64,000 nt of DNA from Erwinia sp. E602 (lineage in GTDB: Bacteria; Pseudomonadota; Gammaproteobacteria; Enterobacterales; Enterobacteriaceae): assembly GCF_018141005.1 (NCBI RefSeq), contig NZ_CP046582.1:868001-932000 (forward strand). Reading direction: 5' to 3'. Position numbers and translations under genes: made by a program. A model generated the notes under the pieces. It did no database searches. It was not told the origin of the DNA and worked only from the letters and a program-made list of their open reading frames with translations. Shown in pieces: positions 8,846-17,739 of the stretch. Numbering within the stretch: the stretch's first letter is position 1; every line of letters begins with the position of its first letter.

Positions 8846-9944
8846 ATGTTTGAAATTAATCCGGTAAAAAACCGCATTCAGGATCTCACCGAGCGCAGCG
8901 ACGTTCTTCGGGGGTATCTTTGACTACGATGCTAAGAAAGAACGCCTGCAGGAAGTAAACGCCGAGCTGGAACAGCCGGACGTCTGGAACGAACCTGAAC
9001 GCGCCCAGGCGCTGGGTAAAGAGCGCTCCTCGCTGGAGGCCATCGTTGAAACCCTCGATCTGATGACCCAGGGGCTGGAAGACGTCAGCGGCCTGCTGGA
9101 GCTGGCGGTCGAAGCCGACGACGAAGAGACCTTTAACGAGGCGGTCGCGGAACTCGACGTACTGGACAAGAAGCTCGGCGAATTAGAATTCCGCCGCATG
9201 TTCTCCGGCGAATATGACAGCGCCGACTGCTATATGGATATTCAGGCCGGTTCCGGCGGCACCGAAGCCCAGGACTGGGCCAGCATGCTGCTGCGTATGT
9301 ACCTGCGCTGGGCGGAAGCCAAAGGCTACAAAACCGAAATCATCGAAGAGTCTGACGGTGAAGTTGCCGGCACCAAATCGGCCACCATCAAGATCATCGG
9401 CGACTATGCGTTCGGCTGGTTACGTACTGAAACCGGCGTGCATCGCCTGGTACGTAAGAGCCCGTTCGACTCCGGCGGTCGTCGCCACACCTCGTTCAGT
9501 TCGGTGTTTATCTACCCGGAAGTGGACGACAACATCGATATCGACATCAACCCGGCCGACCTGCGCATTGACGTTTACCGCGCCTCCGGTGCCGGTGGTC
9601 AGCACGTCAACAAAACCGAGTCCGCGGTGCGTATTACCCACCTGCCGACCAACATTGTGGTGCAGTGCCAGAACGACCGCTCCCAGCATAAGAACAAAGA
9701 TCAGGCCTTCAAGCAGCTGCGCGCCAAACTGTATGAGTATGAAATGCAGAAGAAAAATGCGGATAAACAGGCTGCGGAAGACAACAAGTCTGACATTGGC
9801 TGGGGCAGCCAGATCCGTTCTTACGTACTGGACGATTCGCGCATCAAAGATCTGCGCACCAGCGTAGAGACGCGCAACACGCAGGCGGTTCTGGACGGCG
9901 ATCTGGATCGTTTTATCGAAGCAAGTTTGAAAGCAGGGCTATAA
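8846..9944 (+). CDS. prfB: Peptide chain release factor 2 (programmed +1 frameshift)
   Basis: Two frames: codons 1-25 at 8846-8920 ([14 protein letters not shown] to GYL), an in-frame TGA at 8921-8923, then translation resumes at 8922-9944. The joined product is 365 residues, exactly the E. coli length. RF2 reads UGA and UAA. The stop-recognition motif SPF ([13 protein letters not shown]) and the catalytic GGQ (GAGGQHVN) are present. The residue equivalent to E. coli K-12 Thr246 is Ala (YRASGAGGQ), the form usual in other bacteria. Followed 9 nt later by lysS in the same operon. Confidence 0.98.
8909..8924 (+). promoter_or_regulatory. prfB: RF2 autoregulatory frameshift signal
   Basis: Internal Shine-Dalgarno-like CGGGGG, 3-nt spacer TAT, slippery CTT, stop TGA followed by C. 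Low RF2 allows the +1 slip from CUU to UUU, so RF2 controls its own synthesis. E. coli has AGGGGG; the C here weakens the first pairing position while the spacing is unchanged. Confidence 0.95.
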
Positions 9945-9953
9945 GGAACTCAC

Positions 9954-11474
9954 ATGTCTGAACAACAACCGCAGGCCGCTGATGCCGCACTTGAGCTGAA
10001 CAACGAACTGAAAACGCGTCGCGAAAAGCTTAAGGCGCTACGTGAAACCGGCCTGCCGTTCCCGAACGACTTCCGCCGTGACCGCACCTCTGAGCAGCTG
10101 CACGCTGAATTTGGTGATAAAGAGAACGAAGAGCTGGAAGCGCTGGGTATTGAAGTCAGCGTGGCCGGCCGTATGATGACCCGCCGTATCATGGGTAAAG
10201 CCTCGTTCGTCACGCTGCAGGACGTCGGCGGCCGCATTCAGCTGTATGCGTCGCGCGATGACCTGGCCGAAGGCGTGTACAACGAGCAGTTCAAGAAGTG
10301 GGACCTTGGCGATATCGTCGGTGCCCGCGGCAAGCTGTTTAAAACAAAAACCGGTGAGCTGTCGATTCACTGCAGCGAACTGCGCCTGCTGACCAAAGCG
10401 CTGCGCCCGCTGCCGGACAAGTTCCACGGCCTGAACGATCAGGAAACCCGCTACCGCCAGCGTTACCTGGACCTGATTGCCAACGACACCTCGCGCAACA
10501 CCTTTAAAGTGCGTTCGCAGATCATGGCCGGTATCCGCAGCTTTATGGTTGGCCGCGACTTTATGGAAGTGGAAACCCCGATGATGCAGGTGATCCCTGG
10601 CGGCGCGTCTGCGCGTCCGTTTATCACCCATCACAACGCGCTGGACATCGACATGTACCTGCGTATCGCCCCGGAGCTGTACCTGAAGCGTCTGGTGGTC
10701 GGCGGCTTCGATCGCGTATTCGAAATCAACCGTAACTTCCGTAACGAAGGTATTTCGCCGCGTCATAACCCTGAGTTCACCATGATGGAACTCTATATGG
10801 CGTATGCGGATTATAAAGATCTGATCGAGCTGACCGAAAGCCTGTTCCGCACCCTGGCGCAGGACGTGCTGGGCACCACCGTGGTGCCTTACGGCGAGGA
10901 GACCTTCGATTTCGGTAAGCCGTTTGAGAAGCTGACCATGCGTGAAGCGATCAAAAAGTACCGCCCGGAAACCGAGCTGAGCGATCTGGACGATTTCGAT
11001 AAAGCGGTGGCGATTGCCCGGGCGATCGGCATCAAGGTTGAGAAGAGCTGGGGCCTCGGCCGCGTGGTCACCGAGATCTTCGAAGAGACCGCCGAAGCGC
11101 ACCTGATCCAGCCGACCTTTATCACCGAGTACCCGGCGGAAGTGTCGCCGCTGGCGCGTCGCAACGATGACAACCCGGAAATCACCGACCGCTTCGAGTT
11201 CTTTATCGGCGGCCGTGAAATCGGCAATGGCTTCTCGGAGCTGAACGACGCGGAAGACCAGGCCGAGCGTTTCCTGCAGCAGGTTAACGCCAAAGACGCC
11301 GGTGATGACGAAGCGATGTTCTACGACGAAGACTACGTTACCGCGCTGGAGCACGGCCTGCCGCCAACGGCTGGCCTCGGCATCGGTATCGACCGTATGG
11401 TGATGCTGTTTACCAACAGCCACACCATCCGCGACGTGATCCTGTTCCCGGCTCTGCGCCCGAGCAGCAAGTAA
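9954..11474 (+). CDS. lysS: Lysyl-tRNA synthetase LysS
   Basis: 506 residues, class II synthetase charging tRNA-Lys. N-terminal OB-fold anticodon-binding domain (about 60-150), then the catalytic core with motif 1 ([21 protein letters not shown]), motif 2 ([20 protein letters not shown]) and motif 3 ([13 protein letters not shown]). Good ribosome site AAGGAA 6 nt upstream. A strong terminator follows at 11508-11540. No heat-inducible lysU copy lies in the window. Confidence 0.98.
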   Translation: MSEQQPQAADAALELNNELKTRREKLKALRETGLPFPNDFRRDRTSEQLHAEFGDKENEELEALGIEVSVAGRMMTRRIMGKASFVTLQDVGGRIQLYASRDDLAEGVYNEQFKKWDLGDIVGARGKLFKTKTGELSIHCSELRLLTKALRPLPDKFHGLNDQETRYRQRYLDLIANDTSRNTFKVRSQIMAGIRSFMVGRDFMEVETPMMQVIPGGASARPFITHHNALDIDMYLRIAPELYLKRLVVGGFDRVFEINRNFRNEGISPRHNPEFTMMELYMAYADYKDLIELTESLFRTLAQDVLGTTVVPYGEETFDFGKPFEKLTMREAIKKYRPETELSDLDDFDKAVAIARAIGIKVEKSWGLGRVVTEIFEETAEAHLIQPTFITEYPAEVSPLARRNDDNPEITDRFEFFIGGREIGNGFSELNDAEDQAERFLQQVNAKDAGDDEAMFYDEDYVTALEHGLPPTAGLGIGIDRMVMLFTNSHTIRDVILFPALRPSSK

Positions 11475-11507
11475 GCGTTCGTCATACGGCCCGTTCGCGG
11501 GCCAGTC

Positions 11508-11540
11508 ATGCCGGTCACCCAGGTGGCCGGCATTTTTTTT
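11508..11540 (+). terminator. Rho-independent terminator of prfB-lysS
   Basis: ATGCCGGtCACC, loop ca, GGTGgCCGGCAT, followed directly by eight T residues. Classic intrinsic terminator. Confidence 0.93.
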
Positions 11541-11636
11541 GCCGGTTCGCCACAGAACGTTCTGCGTTAGTGTTTACACCACTCAAAAAATCCTCAATAT
11601 TCACTCTCTCCACCCCGCCATTCAATGAGAGGTCCC

Positions 11637-12140
11637 ATGAACCGACCCGCTTTTATCCGTCACTGGCGTGAGCTGGAGGGCGAAGATAATGAACATTACC
11701 CGGACAGCGACGAGCTGATGTCAATTGGCGCGCCGCTGGGCAGGGCACTGGGGCTGACAAAGCTGGGCATCCATCATGAGCGGCTGCTGCCCGGCCGGCG
11801 TATGTCCTATCCGCACGCGGAAAGTGCGGAAGAGGAGTTTGCCTGGGTGCTGCAGGGCGAGCCGGCCGTGTGGATCAACGGCGAACTGTGGCCGCTGAAA
11901 CCGGGCGACGCGGTGGCATTTCCGGCGGGCACCGGCATCTGCCATACCTTTATTAACAACGGCGACAGCGAAGCACATCTGCTGATCGTTGGCGAAGCGA
12001 GCAAGCCGGAAAACCGCATCTGGTATCCGAAGAATACGGCGTATCTCGCCACCCGTCCCGACCGCTGGGAAGATCCGCCACAGCAGTCGTTCGGCCCGCA
12101 CGATGGGCTTCCTGACGCACACAATAAGGACAAACAATGA
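11637..12140 (+). CDS. Cupin-domain protein
   Basis: 167 residues from the ATG at 11637 (AGAGG 4 nt upstream); an ATG 12 nt earlier is less likely. A single cupin barrel spans about 45-130: the first metal-binding motif region is [16 protein letters not shown] and the second [19 protein letters not shown]. This is the layout of small sugar-isomerase/dioxygenase-like cupins of unknown substrate. The 3' end overlaps ygeA by 4 nt (ATGA), so the two are cotranslated. A perfect palindrome CAGAACGTTCTG at 11553-11564 lies upstream and could be an operator. Function cannot be assigned beyond fold. Confidence 0.8.
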   Translation: MNRPAFIRHWRELEGEDNEHYPDSDELMSIGAPLGRALGLTKLGIHHERLLPGRRMSYPHAESAEEEFAWVLQGEPAVWINGELWPLKPGDAVAFPAGTGICHTFINNGDSEAHLLIVGEASKPENRIWYPKNTAYLATRPDRWEDPPQQSFGPHDGLPDAHNKDKQ

Positions 12141-12829
12141 AAGTTCTGGGACTGATCGGTGGCATGAGCTGGGAATCCACCGTGCCTTACTACCGGGCGA
12201 TTAACGAAGGGATTAAACAGCGGCTCGGTGGCCTGCACTCGGCGAAGCTGGTGCTGTGGAGCGTCGATTTTCATGAGATAGAGGCCTGTCAGGCGTGCGG
12301 TGACTGGGAGCGGGCCGGGGATACGCTGGCGGACGCGGCGCTGGCATTGAAGGCGGCGGGGGCAGAGGGCATCGTGCTTTGTACCAACACCATGCATAAG
12401 GTGGCGCAGCCGATTATTCAACGCAGCGGTCTGCCGTTTATCCATATTGCCGACGGCACGGCGGCGGCGATTAAGCAGGCCGGGCTGTCGCGGGTGGCGC
12501 TGCTCGGCACCCGTTACACCATGGAGCAGGATTTCTATCGTGGGCCGATGGCGGCTCAGCATGGTATTGAAACCCTGGTACCGGAGGCGGCAGATCGCGC
12601 GGAGATCAACCGCATCATCTTTAACGAGCTGTGCCAGGGGCAGTTAACCGCCGCGTCTAAGGCCTTTTATCAGCGGGTGATCCAGCAGCTGGCGGAGCAG
12701 GGCGCAGAAGGGGTGATCTTCGGCTGCACCGAGATCGGCCTGCTGCTCAGCGCCGACGACTGCCCGCTGCCCGTGTTTGATACTACTGCTATACACGCGC
12801 AGGCGGCGGTAGAGTTTATGCTGGGATGA
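12137..12829 (+). CDS. ygeA: Broad-specificity amino-acid racemase YgeA (Asp/Glu racemase family)
   Basis: 230 residues, closely matching E. coli YgeA along its length ([11 protein letters not shown] near the start; [15 protein letters not shown]). Two-domain cofactor-independent racemase with catalytic cysteines in VLCTNTMHK and [11 protein letters not shown]. coli YgeA racemises several L-amino acids, best known for homoserine. In E. coli ygeA lies next to lysR; here more than 11 kb separates them (12830-24153). Confidence 0.9.
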   Translation: MKVLGLIGGMSWESTVPYYRAINEGIKQRLGGLHSAKLVLWSVDFHEIEACQACGDWERAGDTLADAALALKAAGAEGIVLCTNTMHKVAQPIIQRSGLPFIHIADGTAAAIKQAGLSRVALLGTRYTMEQDFYRGPMAAQHGIETLVPEAADRAEINRIIFNELCQGQLTAASKAFYQRVIQQLAEQGAEGVIFGCTEIGLLLSADDCPLPVFDTTAIHAQAAVEFMLG

Positions 12830-12988
12830 GAGATCAGATGAACTGATCCCGAAGGGCCTGGGCTGTCTGCTGTAGTATGATGGCTGCCCTTGCGGCAGGC
12901 CGAAAAATGGTCAGCCTGGATTTTCTCCTCAGACGGTCTGGTTTCCTGCCTGAACTGTTAACTCCCCAACACTTTTCCCGCTGCCGTT

Positions 12989-13012
12989 TGCCTGGCCCCG
13001 GTCGGCCAGGCA
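12989..13012. promoter_or_regulatory. Inverted repeat upstream of uhpA
   Basis: TGCCTGGCC, six-base loop ccggtc, GGCCAGGCA: a perfect 9-bp inverted repeat 31 bp before the uhpA start and 160 bp after ygeA. It may be a 5' leader hairpin, an operator or an unassisted ygeA terminator. No T-run follows. Confidence 0.45.
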
Positions 13013-13043
13013 TGATGGCGCAAAAATCTGGCGGATAACGAAA

Positions 13044-13673
13044 ATGATCAATGTTGCACTGGTGGACGACCACGTGGTGGTGCGTTCCGGTTTTGCTCAA
13101 CTGCTGTCGCTGGAAAGCGATATGCAGGTGACCGGCCAGTTTGCCAGCGCCGAGCAGGCGTGGCCGCACCTGCTGCGGGAACCTTATGACGTTACGGTGC
13201 TGGATATTGCCATGCCCGATGAGAGCGGGCTGAACCTGCTCAGCCGCCTGCGGCAGCAGCGGCCCGGCTTTCGCGCCATCATCCTCAGCATTTATGACAC
13301 CAGCGCCTTTGTGCAAAGCGCGATGGATAAAGGGGCCAGCGGCTATCTGACCAAGCGCTGCGGCCCGGAAGAGCTGGTGCAGGCGGTGCGATCGGTCAGC
13401 GTTGGCGGGCTCTATCTCTGTGCCGATGCGCTGCGGGCGCTGCGCCAGACCCGGCCGCTGCCGGCCGCGCTGAACGCGCTGACGCCAAGAGAACGTCAGG
13501 TATTTGACCTGCTGATCGTCGGCACCAGCGTCCGGGCGATCGCCGACCAGCTGGCGCTGAGCCACAAAACGGTGCACGTTCACCGCGCTAACGTGCTGGA
13601 TAAACTGCACTGCGCCAGCACGGTGGATCTGGTGCATTTCGCCCTGCAGCACCAGCTGTTAGGGCAGCCCTGA
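13044..13673 (+). CDS. uhpA: Response regulator UhpA
   Basis: 209 residues, NarL/FixJ class. Receiver domain 1-120 with D8-D9 and phospho-acceptor Asp54 (VLDIAMPDESG), Lys near 110 in LTKRCGPEE; LuxR-type helix-turn-helix 143-203 (LTPRERQVFDLL, LSHKTVHVHRANVLDKL). Resembles E. coli UhpA throughout, including LTKRCGPEEL versus LSKRCSPDEL. It overlaps uhpB (TGATG). In E. coli it switches on uhpT; no uhpT is in this window, so the likely target is the downstream uhpC-afuABC unit (inference). Confidence 0.92.
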   Translation: MINVALVDDHVVVRSGFAQLLSLESDMQVTGQFASAEQAWPHLLREPYDVTVLDIAMPDESGLNLLSRLRQQRPGFRAIILSIYDTSAFVQSAMDKGASGYLTKRCGPEELVQAVRSVSVGGLYLCADALRALRQTRPLPAALNALTPRERQVFDLLIVGTSVRAIADQLALSHKTVHVHRANVLDKLHCASTVDLVHFALQHQLLGQP

Positions 13674-15211
13674 TGCCGCAGGCGCGCCAGGTGATGCTGC
13701 CGCTGATGCTGGCGCTGTTTTTTGCCCTCAGCTGGCTGGCACTGTGGACCATCAGCCTGTGGCTGAGCCAGGACAGCCAGCAGTCGGCGCTGCTGCTGCC
13801 GGGCGGCCTCTACCTGGCGCTGACCATCCTGCTGCCGAAACGCTACTGGCTGCCGCTGCTGGGCGTGGTGTCGCTGCTTCAGGGCTGGCTGCTGCTGGAA
13901 CAGCTGCTGACCGGTTATGCGATCCTGCTGTCACCGCTGCTCAGCCTGCTGCCCGCCTGGCTCTGCCAGCGTTCCTGGCATCTGCACACCCTCTACTGGC
14001 AGCGCCTGCTGCTGCTGCTGGCCGCCGTGGCGCTGAACGCGCTGCTGCAGGGGGCGCTGGTCGGCTTCGGTCTGACCGCGCCGCTGGCCCAGACGCTGCT
14101 GGCCAGTTTTACCGGCGGCGTACTGCTCACGCCGTTTATCTATCTGATCTACGAATATCTGCGTCAGCAGCATCTCAGCGACATGTTAGCGCAGCGTCTG
14201 CCCGACCCGCCGCTGCGCACCTCGCTGCTGATCTGGTGTTCGGTGGTGTTCGCCATCGGCGTCTGCGTGCAGCTGTCGATCGCGCCACAGATGGAGCGCC
14301 TGCTGCTGATCGTGGTGTTTCTGCCCAACGTGGTGATGGCCTACCGCTTTGGCTGGCAGGGCGGGGTGCTGTCGGCGATGATCGGCAGCGTGCTGATCAC
14401 CCTGACCCGCCAGGCCAGCGGTGCCTTTACCGACCTGCGCGAGCTGGAGCTGTTTCTCTCCACCCAGGCGCTGCTCGGCATCGGGCTGGGCATTGCCGTC
14501 AGCCGTCAGCAGCAGCTGGCACAGCATCTGCAGCGCTATCGCCAGCAGCTGGAGAAGGAGTTGCTGGCCCGCCGCGGGCTGATGGCGCAGCTGGTGGACA
14601 CCGAAGAGCAGGTGCGCAAGGCGATCGCCCGTGAGCTGCACGATGAGATTGGTCAGAACATCACCGCCATCCAGATCCAGGCGATGCTGGTGGCGCGCGC
14701 CAGCGACACGCCGGCGGCAAAGCTGGCGGCCGGGCAGATTGGCGACCTGTCGCAGCGCATCCATCACACCACCCGCCAGCTGCTGCGGCAGATCCGCCCG
14801 CCGGTGCTGGACGAAATGTCGCTGGATCAGGCGCTGCAGCACCTGGCCGGCGAGTTCTCCTTTGCCGATCGCGGCATTGAATTTGAGCTCGACTACCGGC
14901 TGAGCGCGGCACCTAAGGACGAGCTGCTGACCTTTACCCTCTACCGCGTGGTGCAGGAGCTGCTGAACAACAGCAGCAAACACGCCGGTGCGCGACGGGT
15001 CAGCGTCAGCCTCAGCGAAGCCCCCGGCCAGCTGATGCTGACGGTCAGCGACGACGGCGTCGGCATACCCGCCGAGGTCAGCGGCGGCTTTGGCCTGCGC
15101 GGTATTGAGGAGCGGGTGCGGGCGTTAGGCGGCGACTGGCGGCTGTTGCCGCCGCCCGGTACGCAAATAATTGTTAACCTGCCCACAAATTCACGCGAAA
15201 ACCCGGCATAA
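13673..15211 (+). CDS. uhpB: Sensor histidine kinase UhpB
   Basis: 512 residues. About eight hydrophobic segments in the first 290 residues (MASE1-like membrane sensor). The HisKA_3 dimerisation domain carries His323 in AIARELHDEIGQNITAIQIQA (first 20 residues shared with the E. coli motif in nearly every position). HATPase_c has the N box ELLNNSSKHAGAR and G boxes SDDGVGIP and GGFGLRGIEERV. It forms a membrane complex with UhpC and phosphorylates UhpA. Confidence 0.93.
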   Translation: MPQARQVMLPLMLALFFALSWLALWTISLWLSQDSQQSALLLPGGLYLALTILLPKRYWLPLLGVVSLLQGWLLLEQLLTGYAILLSPLLSLLPAWLCQRSWHLHTLYWQRLLLLLAAVALNALLQGALVGFGLTAPLAQTLLASFTGGVLLTPFIYLIYEYLRQQHLSDMLAQRLPDPPLRTSLLIWCSVVFAIGVCVQLSIAPQMERLLLIVVFLPNVVMAYRFGWQGGVLSAMIGSVLITLTRQASGAFTDLRELELFLSTQALLGIGLGIAVSRQQQLAQHLQRYRQQLEKELLARRGLMAQLVDTEEQVRKAIARELHDEIGQNITAIQIQAMLVARASDTPAAKLAAGQIGDLSQRIHHTTRQLLRQIRPPVLDEMSLDQALQHLAGEFSFADRGIEFELDYRLSAAPKDELLTFTLYRVVQELLNNSSKHAGARRVSVSLSEAPGQLMLTVSDDGVGIPAEVSGGFGLRGIEERVRALGGDWRLLPPPGTQIIVNLPTNSRENPA

Positions 15212-15223
15212 CCAGGAATAAGT

Positions 15224-15245
15224 CTTAGTCGCTTCCTACTTAGTC
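15224..15245. promoter_or_regulatory. Direct repeat in the uhpB-uhpC gap
   Basis: CTTAGTC at 15224-15230 and again at 15239-15245, 15 bp start to start, in the 89-bp gap before uhpC. A possible -10 element TATAGT lies at 15271-15276. This could be a UhpA binding region driving uhpC-afuABC separately from uhpAB; inferred from position only. Confidence 0.35.
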
Positions 15246-15300
15246 TCATGCCCGATCCCACGGCTTTCCCTATAGTGCCCTTAACCACCCGGAGGTTGAC

Positions 15301-16608
15301 ATGGCTGCCGTCGCTCTGACGCCAGAACAGATTACCGAACGCTACCGCTACTGGCGGCCGCGGCTGCTGTTCGCGATGGTTATCGGCTACGCCGCGTTTT
15401 ACCTCACCCGGCGCAGCATCAGCCACGTGATGCCGGTGCTGCAGCTGGAGCTGGGGCTGGATAAGGCGGATATCGGCCTGCTCGGCACGCTGTTTTACCT
15501 GGTGTACGGCGCGTCGAAGTTCTTCTCCGGCCTGCTCAGCGACCGCTGTTCCGCCCGCTGGTTTATGGGCTGCGGGCTGATCGCCACCGGGGTACTGAAT
15601 ATCGTCTTTACCCTGTGCCACTCGTGGAGTGCGCTGCTGGTGGTGTGGACGCTGAACGGCTTTTTCCAGGGCTGGGGCTGGCCACCCTGTGCGCGGCTGC
15701 TGACCAGCTGGTACTCCAGAAATGAGCGCGGCTTCTGGTGGGGTTGCTGGAATACCTCCATCAACCTCGGCGGGGCGCTGGTGCCGCTGCTGTCAGGCTG
15801 GCTGGCGGTAAGCCAGGGCTGGCAGGCGGCGCTGCTGCTGCCCGGCGCGGTCGGCATCGCCATCGGTATCTGGCTGTGCTGGCAGCTGCGCGATAAGCCG
15901 GCCACGCTGGGGCTGCCGCCGGTCGGCGAGTGGCGGCGCGATCCGCTGGAGCTGTGGCAGCTGCAGCACAGCCCGCCGTCGACGCTGCGGCACATTTTGC
16001 GCCGCGACATTCTGGCCAACCGCACTATCTGGCTGTTGAGCGTCTCCTACGTGCTGGTCTATCTGATCCGCATCGCGCTTAACGACTGGGGCACGCTGTG
16101 GCTGACCGAAACCCACGGCGTCAGCCTGCTGGCAGCCAACGCCACGCTGTCGCTGTTTGAACTGGGCGGGGTGATCGGCGCGCTGTTCGCCGGCTGGGGT
16201 TCTGACCTGCTGTTTCGCGGCCAGCGCGCGCCGGTGATTTTGCTGTTTGCCTGCGGGCTGTTTATCAGTATGGCCGCGCTGTGGCTGGCGCCGGTACACC
16301 ACCCTGCGCTGCTGTCGGTGAGCTTTTTCAGCCTCGGATTTTTTGTCTTTGGTCCACAGATGCTGATTGGCCTGGCGGCGGCGGAGTACAGCCATAAAGA
16401 CGCGCCGGGCACCGTCACCGGCTTTCTGGCGCTGTTTGCCTATCTCGGCGCGGCGCTGGCCGGCTGGCCGCTGGCGAAGCTGATGCAGGACTACGGCTGG
16501 CCCGGATTCTTTGCCTTACTGACCGCGGCGGCGGGCTGTATCGGCCTGCTGTTGATGCCGCTGCTGATTGCCGGGCTGAACCGGTTGAGATTTAAACAGG
16601 CTCCGTAA
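15301..16608 (+). CDS. uhpC: Hexose-phosphate sensor/transporter homologue UhpC
   Basis: 435 residues, organophosphate:Pi antiporter family (MFS), about 12 membrane helices. Close to E. coli UhpC: FFQGWGWPPCARLLTSWYS, GEWRRDPLELWQLQ, FELGGVIGALFAGWGSDLLF, FGPQMLIGLAAAEYSHKDA. In E. coli UhpC senses external glucose 6-phosphate and activates UhpB rather than being the main transporter. GGAGG lies 6 nt upstream. A 39-nt gap leads to afuA, suggesting one transcript. Confidence 0.9.
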   Translation: MAAVALTPEQITERYRYWRPRLLFAMVIGYAAFYLTRRSISHVMPVLQLELGLDKADIGLLGTLFYLVYGASKFFSGLLSDRCSARWFMGCGLIATGVLNIVFTLCHSWSALLVVWTLNGFFQGWGWPPCARLLTSWYSRNERGFWWGCWNTSINLGGALVPLLSGWLAVSQGWQAALLLPGAVGIAIGIWLCWQLRDKPATLGLPPVGEWRRDPLELWQLQHSPPSTLRHILRRDILANRTIWLLSVSYVLVYLIRIALNDWGTLWLTETHGVSLLAANATLSLFELGGVIGALFAGWGSDLLFRGQRAPVILLFACGLFISMAALWLAPVHHPALLSVSFFSLGFFVFGPQMLIGLAAAEYSHKDAPGTVTGFLALFAYLGAALAGWPLAKLMQDYGWPGFFALLTAAAGCIGLLLMPLLIAGLNRLRFKQAP

Positions 16609-16647
16609 TGACGGGGTCTGCCGACCCCCGAAAATAAGGATAACCTG

Positions 16648-17679
16648 ATGAAACTGAACATGCTCTCTACCCTGATGGTGGCCGCGGTATCCCTCGGCAC
16701 GCTGGCCGGCACCGCTCACGCGCAAGGCCGGCTGGTGATCTACTGCAGCGCCACCAACGCCATGTGTGAAACAGAAGCCAAAGCCTTCGGCGAAAAGTAT
16801 GACGTGAAAACCAGCTTTATCCGCAACGGCTCCGGCAGCACGCTGGCCAAGGTCGACGCCGAGAAAAACAACCCGCAGGCCGACGTCTGGTACGGCGGCA
16901 CGCTCGACCCGCAGTCGCAGGCGGGGGAGATGGGGCTGCTGCAGGCGTATAAATCACCGAACCTTGAGCAGATCATGCCGCAGTTCCGCGATCCGGCCAA
17001 ACTGAAGGGCAACTTCTCCTCGGCGATCTACGTCGGCATTCTCGGCTTCGGCGTCAATACCCAGCGGCTGAAGGAGAAGAACCTGCCGGAGCCTAAGTGC
17101 TGGAAGGATCTGACCAACCCGGTCTATAAGGGTGAAATTCAGATTGCTGACCCGCAAAGCTCCGGCACCGCTTACACCGCACTGGCCACCTTTACCCAGC
17201 TATGGGGCGAGGATCAGGCCTTTGCCTACCTGAAACAGCTTAACGGCAACATCTCGCAGTACACTAAATCCGGCATCGCCCCGGCGCGTAACGCCGCCCG
17301 CGGTGAAACGGCGATCGGCATCGGCTTCCTGCACGACTACTCGCTGGAGAAAGAGAAGGGCGCACCGCTGACGCTGGTTTCACCCTGTGAAGGTTCCGGC
17401 TATGAAGTCGGCGGCGTCAGCATCCTGAAAAACGCCCGTAACGCTGAAAACGCGAAGCTGTTCGTTGACTGGGCGCTGTCGAAAGAGGCGCAGGAGCTGT
17501 CGTGGAAAAAAGGCCAGTCCTACCAGATCCTCACCAACACCACCGCCGAGTCATCGCCGAACTCGCTGAAGCTCGACGATCTCAAGCTGATTGACTACGA
17601 CATGGATAAGTTCGGGGCGACCGAGACGCGTAAGCACCTGATCACCAAATGGGTTAACGACGTCAAAATGGGCCAGTAA
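16648..17679 (+). CDS. afuA: Sugar-phosphate ABC transporter binding protein AfuA
   Basis: 343 residues with signal peptide MKLNMLSTLMVAAVSLGTLAGTAHA (first 20 shown to AGT; cleavage after HA-Q is plausible). Class II periplasmic binding fold of the Fe3+/Afu family: GSGSTLAKVDAEKNNPQADV, QSSGTAYTALATF, GIAPARNAARGETAIG. AfuA proteins were first named for iron but bind glucose 6-phosphate and related hexose/heptose phosphates in Actinobacillus and Citrobacter. The location behind uhpABC supports the sugar-phosphate role over iron. Confidence 0.85.
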   Translation: MKLNMLSTLMVAAVSLGTLAGTAHAQGRLVIYCSATNAMCETEAKAFGEKYDVKTSFIRNGSGSTLAKVDAEKNNPQADVWYGGTLDPQSQAGEMGLLQAYKSPNLEQIMPQFRDPAKLKGNFSSAIYVGILGFGVNTQRLKEKNLPEPKCWKDLTNPVYKGEIQIADPQSSGTAYTALATFTQLWGEDQAFAYLKQLNGNISQYTKSGIAPARNAARGETAIGIGFLHDYSLEKEKGAPLTLVSPCEGSGYEVGGVSILKNARNAENAKLFVDWALSKEAQELSWKKGQSYQILTNTTAESSPNSLKLDDLKLIDYDMDKFGATETRKHLITKWVNDVKMGQ

Positions 17680-17690
17680 TCCGCCTGATG

Positions 17691-17708
17691 GCGCGCCTGC
17701 GGGCGCGC
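17691..17708 (+). promoter_or_regulatory. Intercistronic hairpin between afuA and afuB
   Basis: GCGCGCC, loop TGCG, GGCGCGC: a perfect 7-bp GC stem with four-base loop in the 60-nt gap. Such hairpins often stabilise the upstream message so that binding protein exceeds permease. No T-run, so full termination is unlikely. Confidence 0.55.
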
Positions 17709-17739
17709 TCACCTGCTGTACCAACTTCCGGGGAATACT

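Noticed and set aside
10038..11423. 461-codon minus-strand open frame over lysS
   Set aside because: Antisense shadow of lysyl-tRNA synthetase with His/Gln/Arg-rich composition typical of such shadows.
13744..14634. 296-codon second-frame open frame inside uhpB
   Set aside because: Same-strand shadow with Ala/Arg/Gly-rich composition; the UhpB frame has clear kinase motifs.
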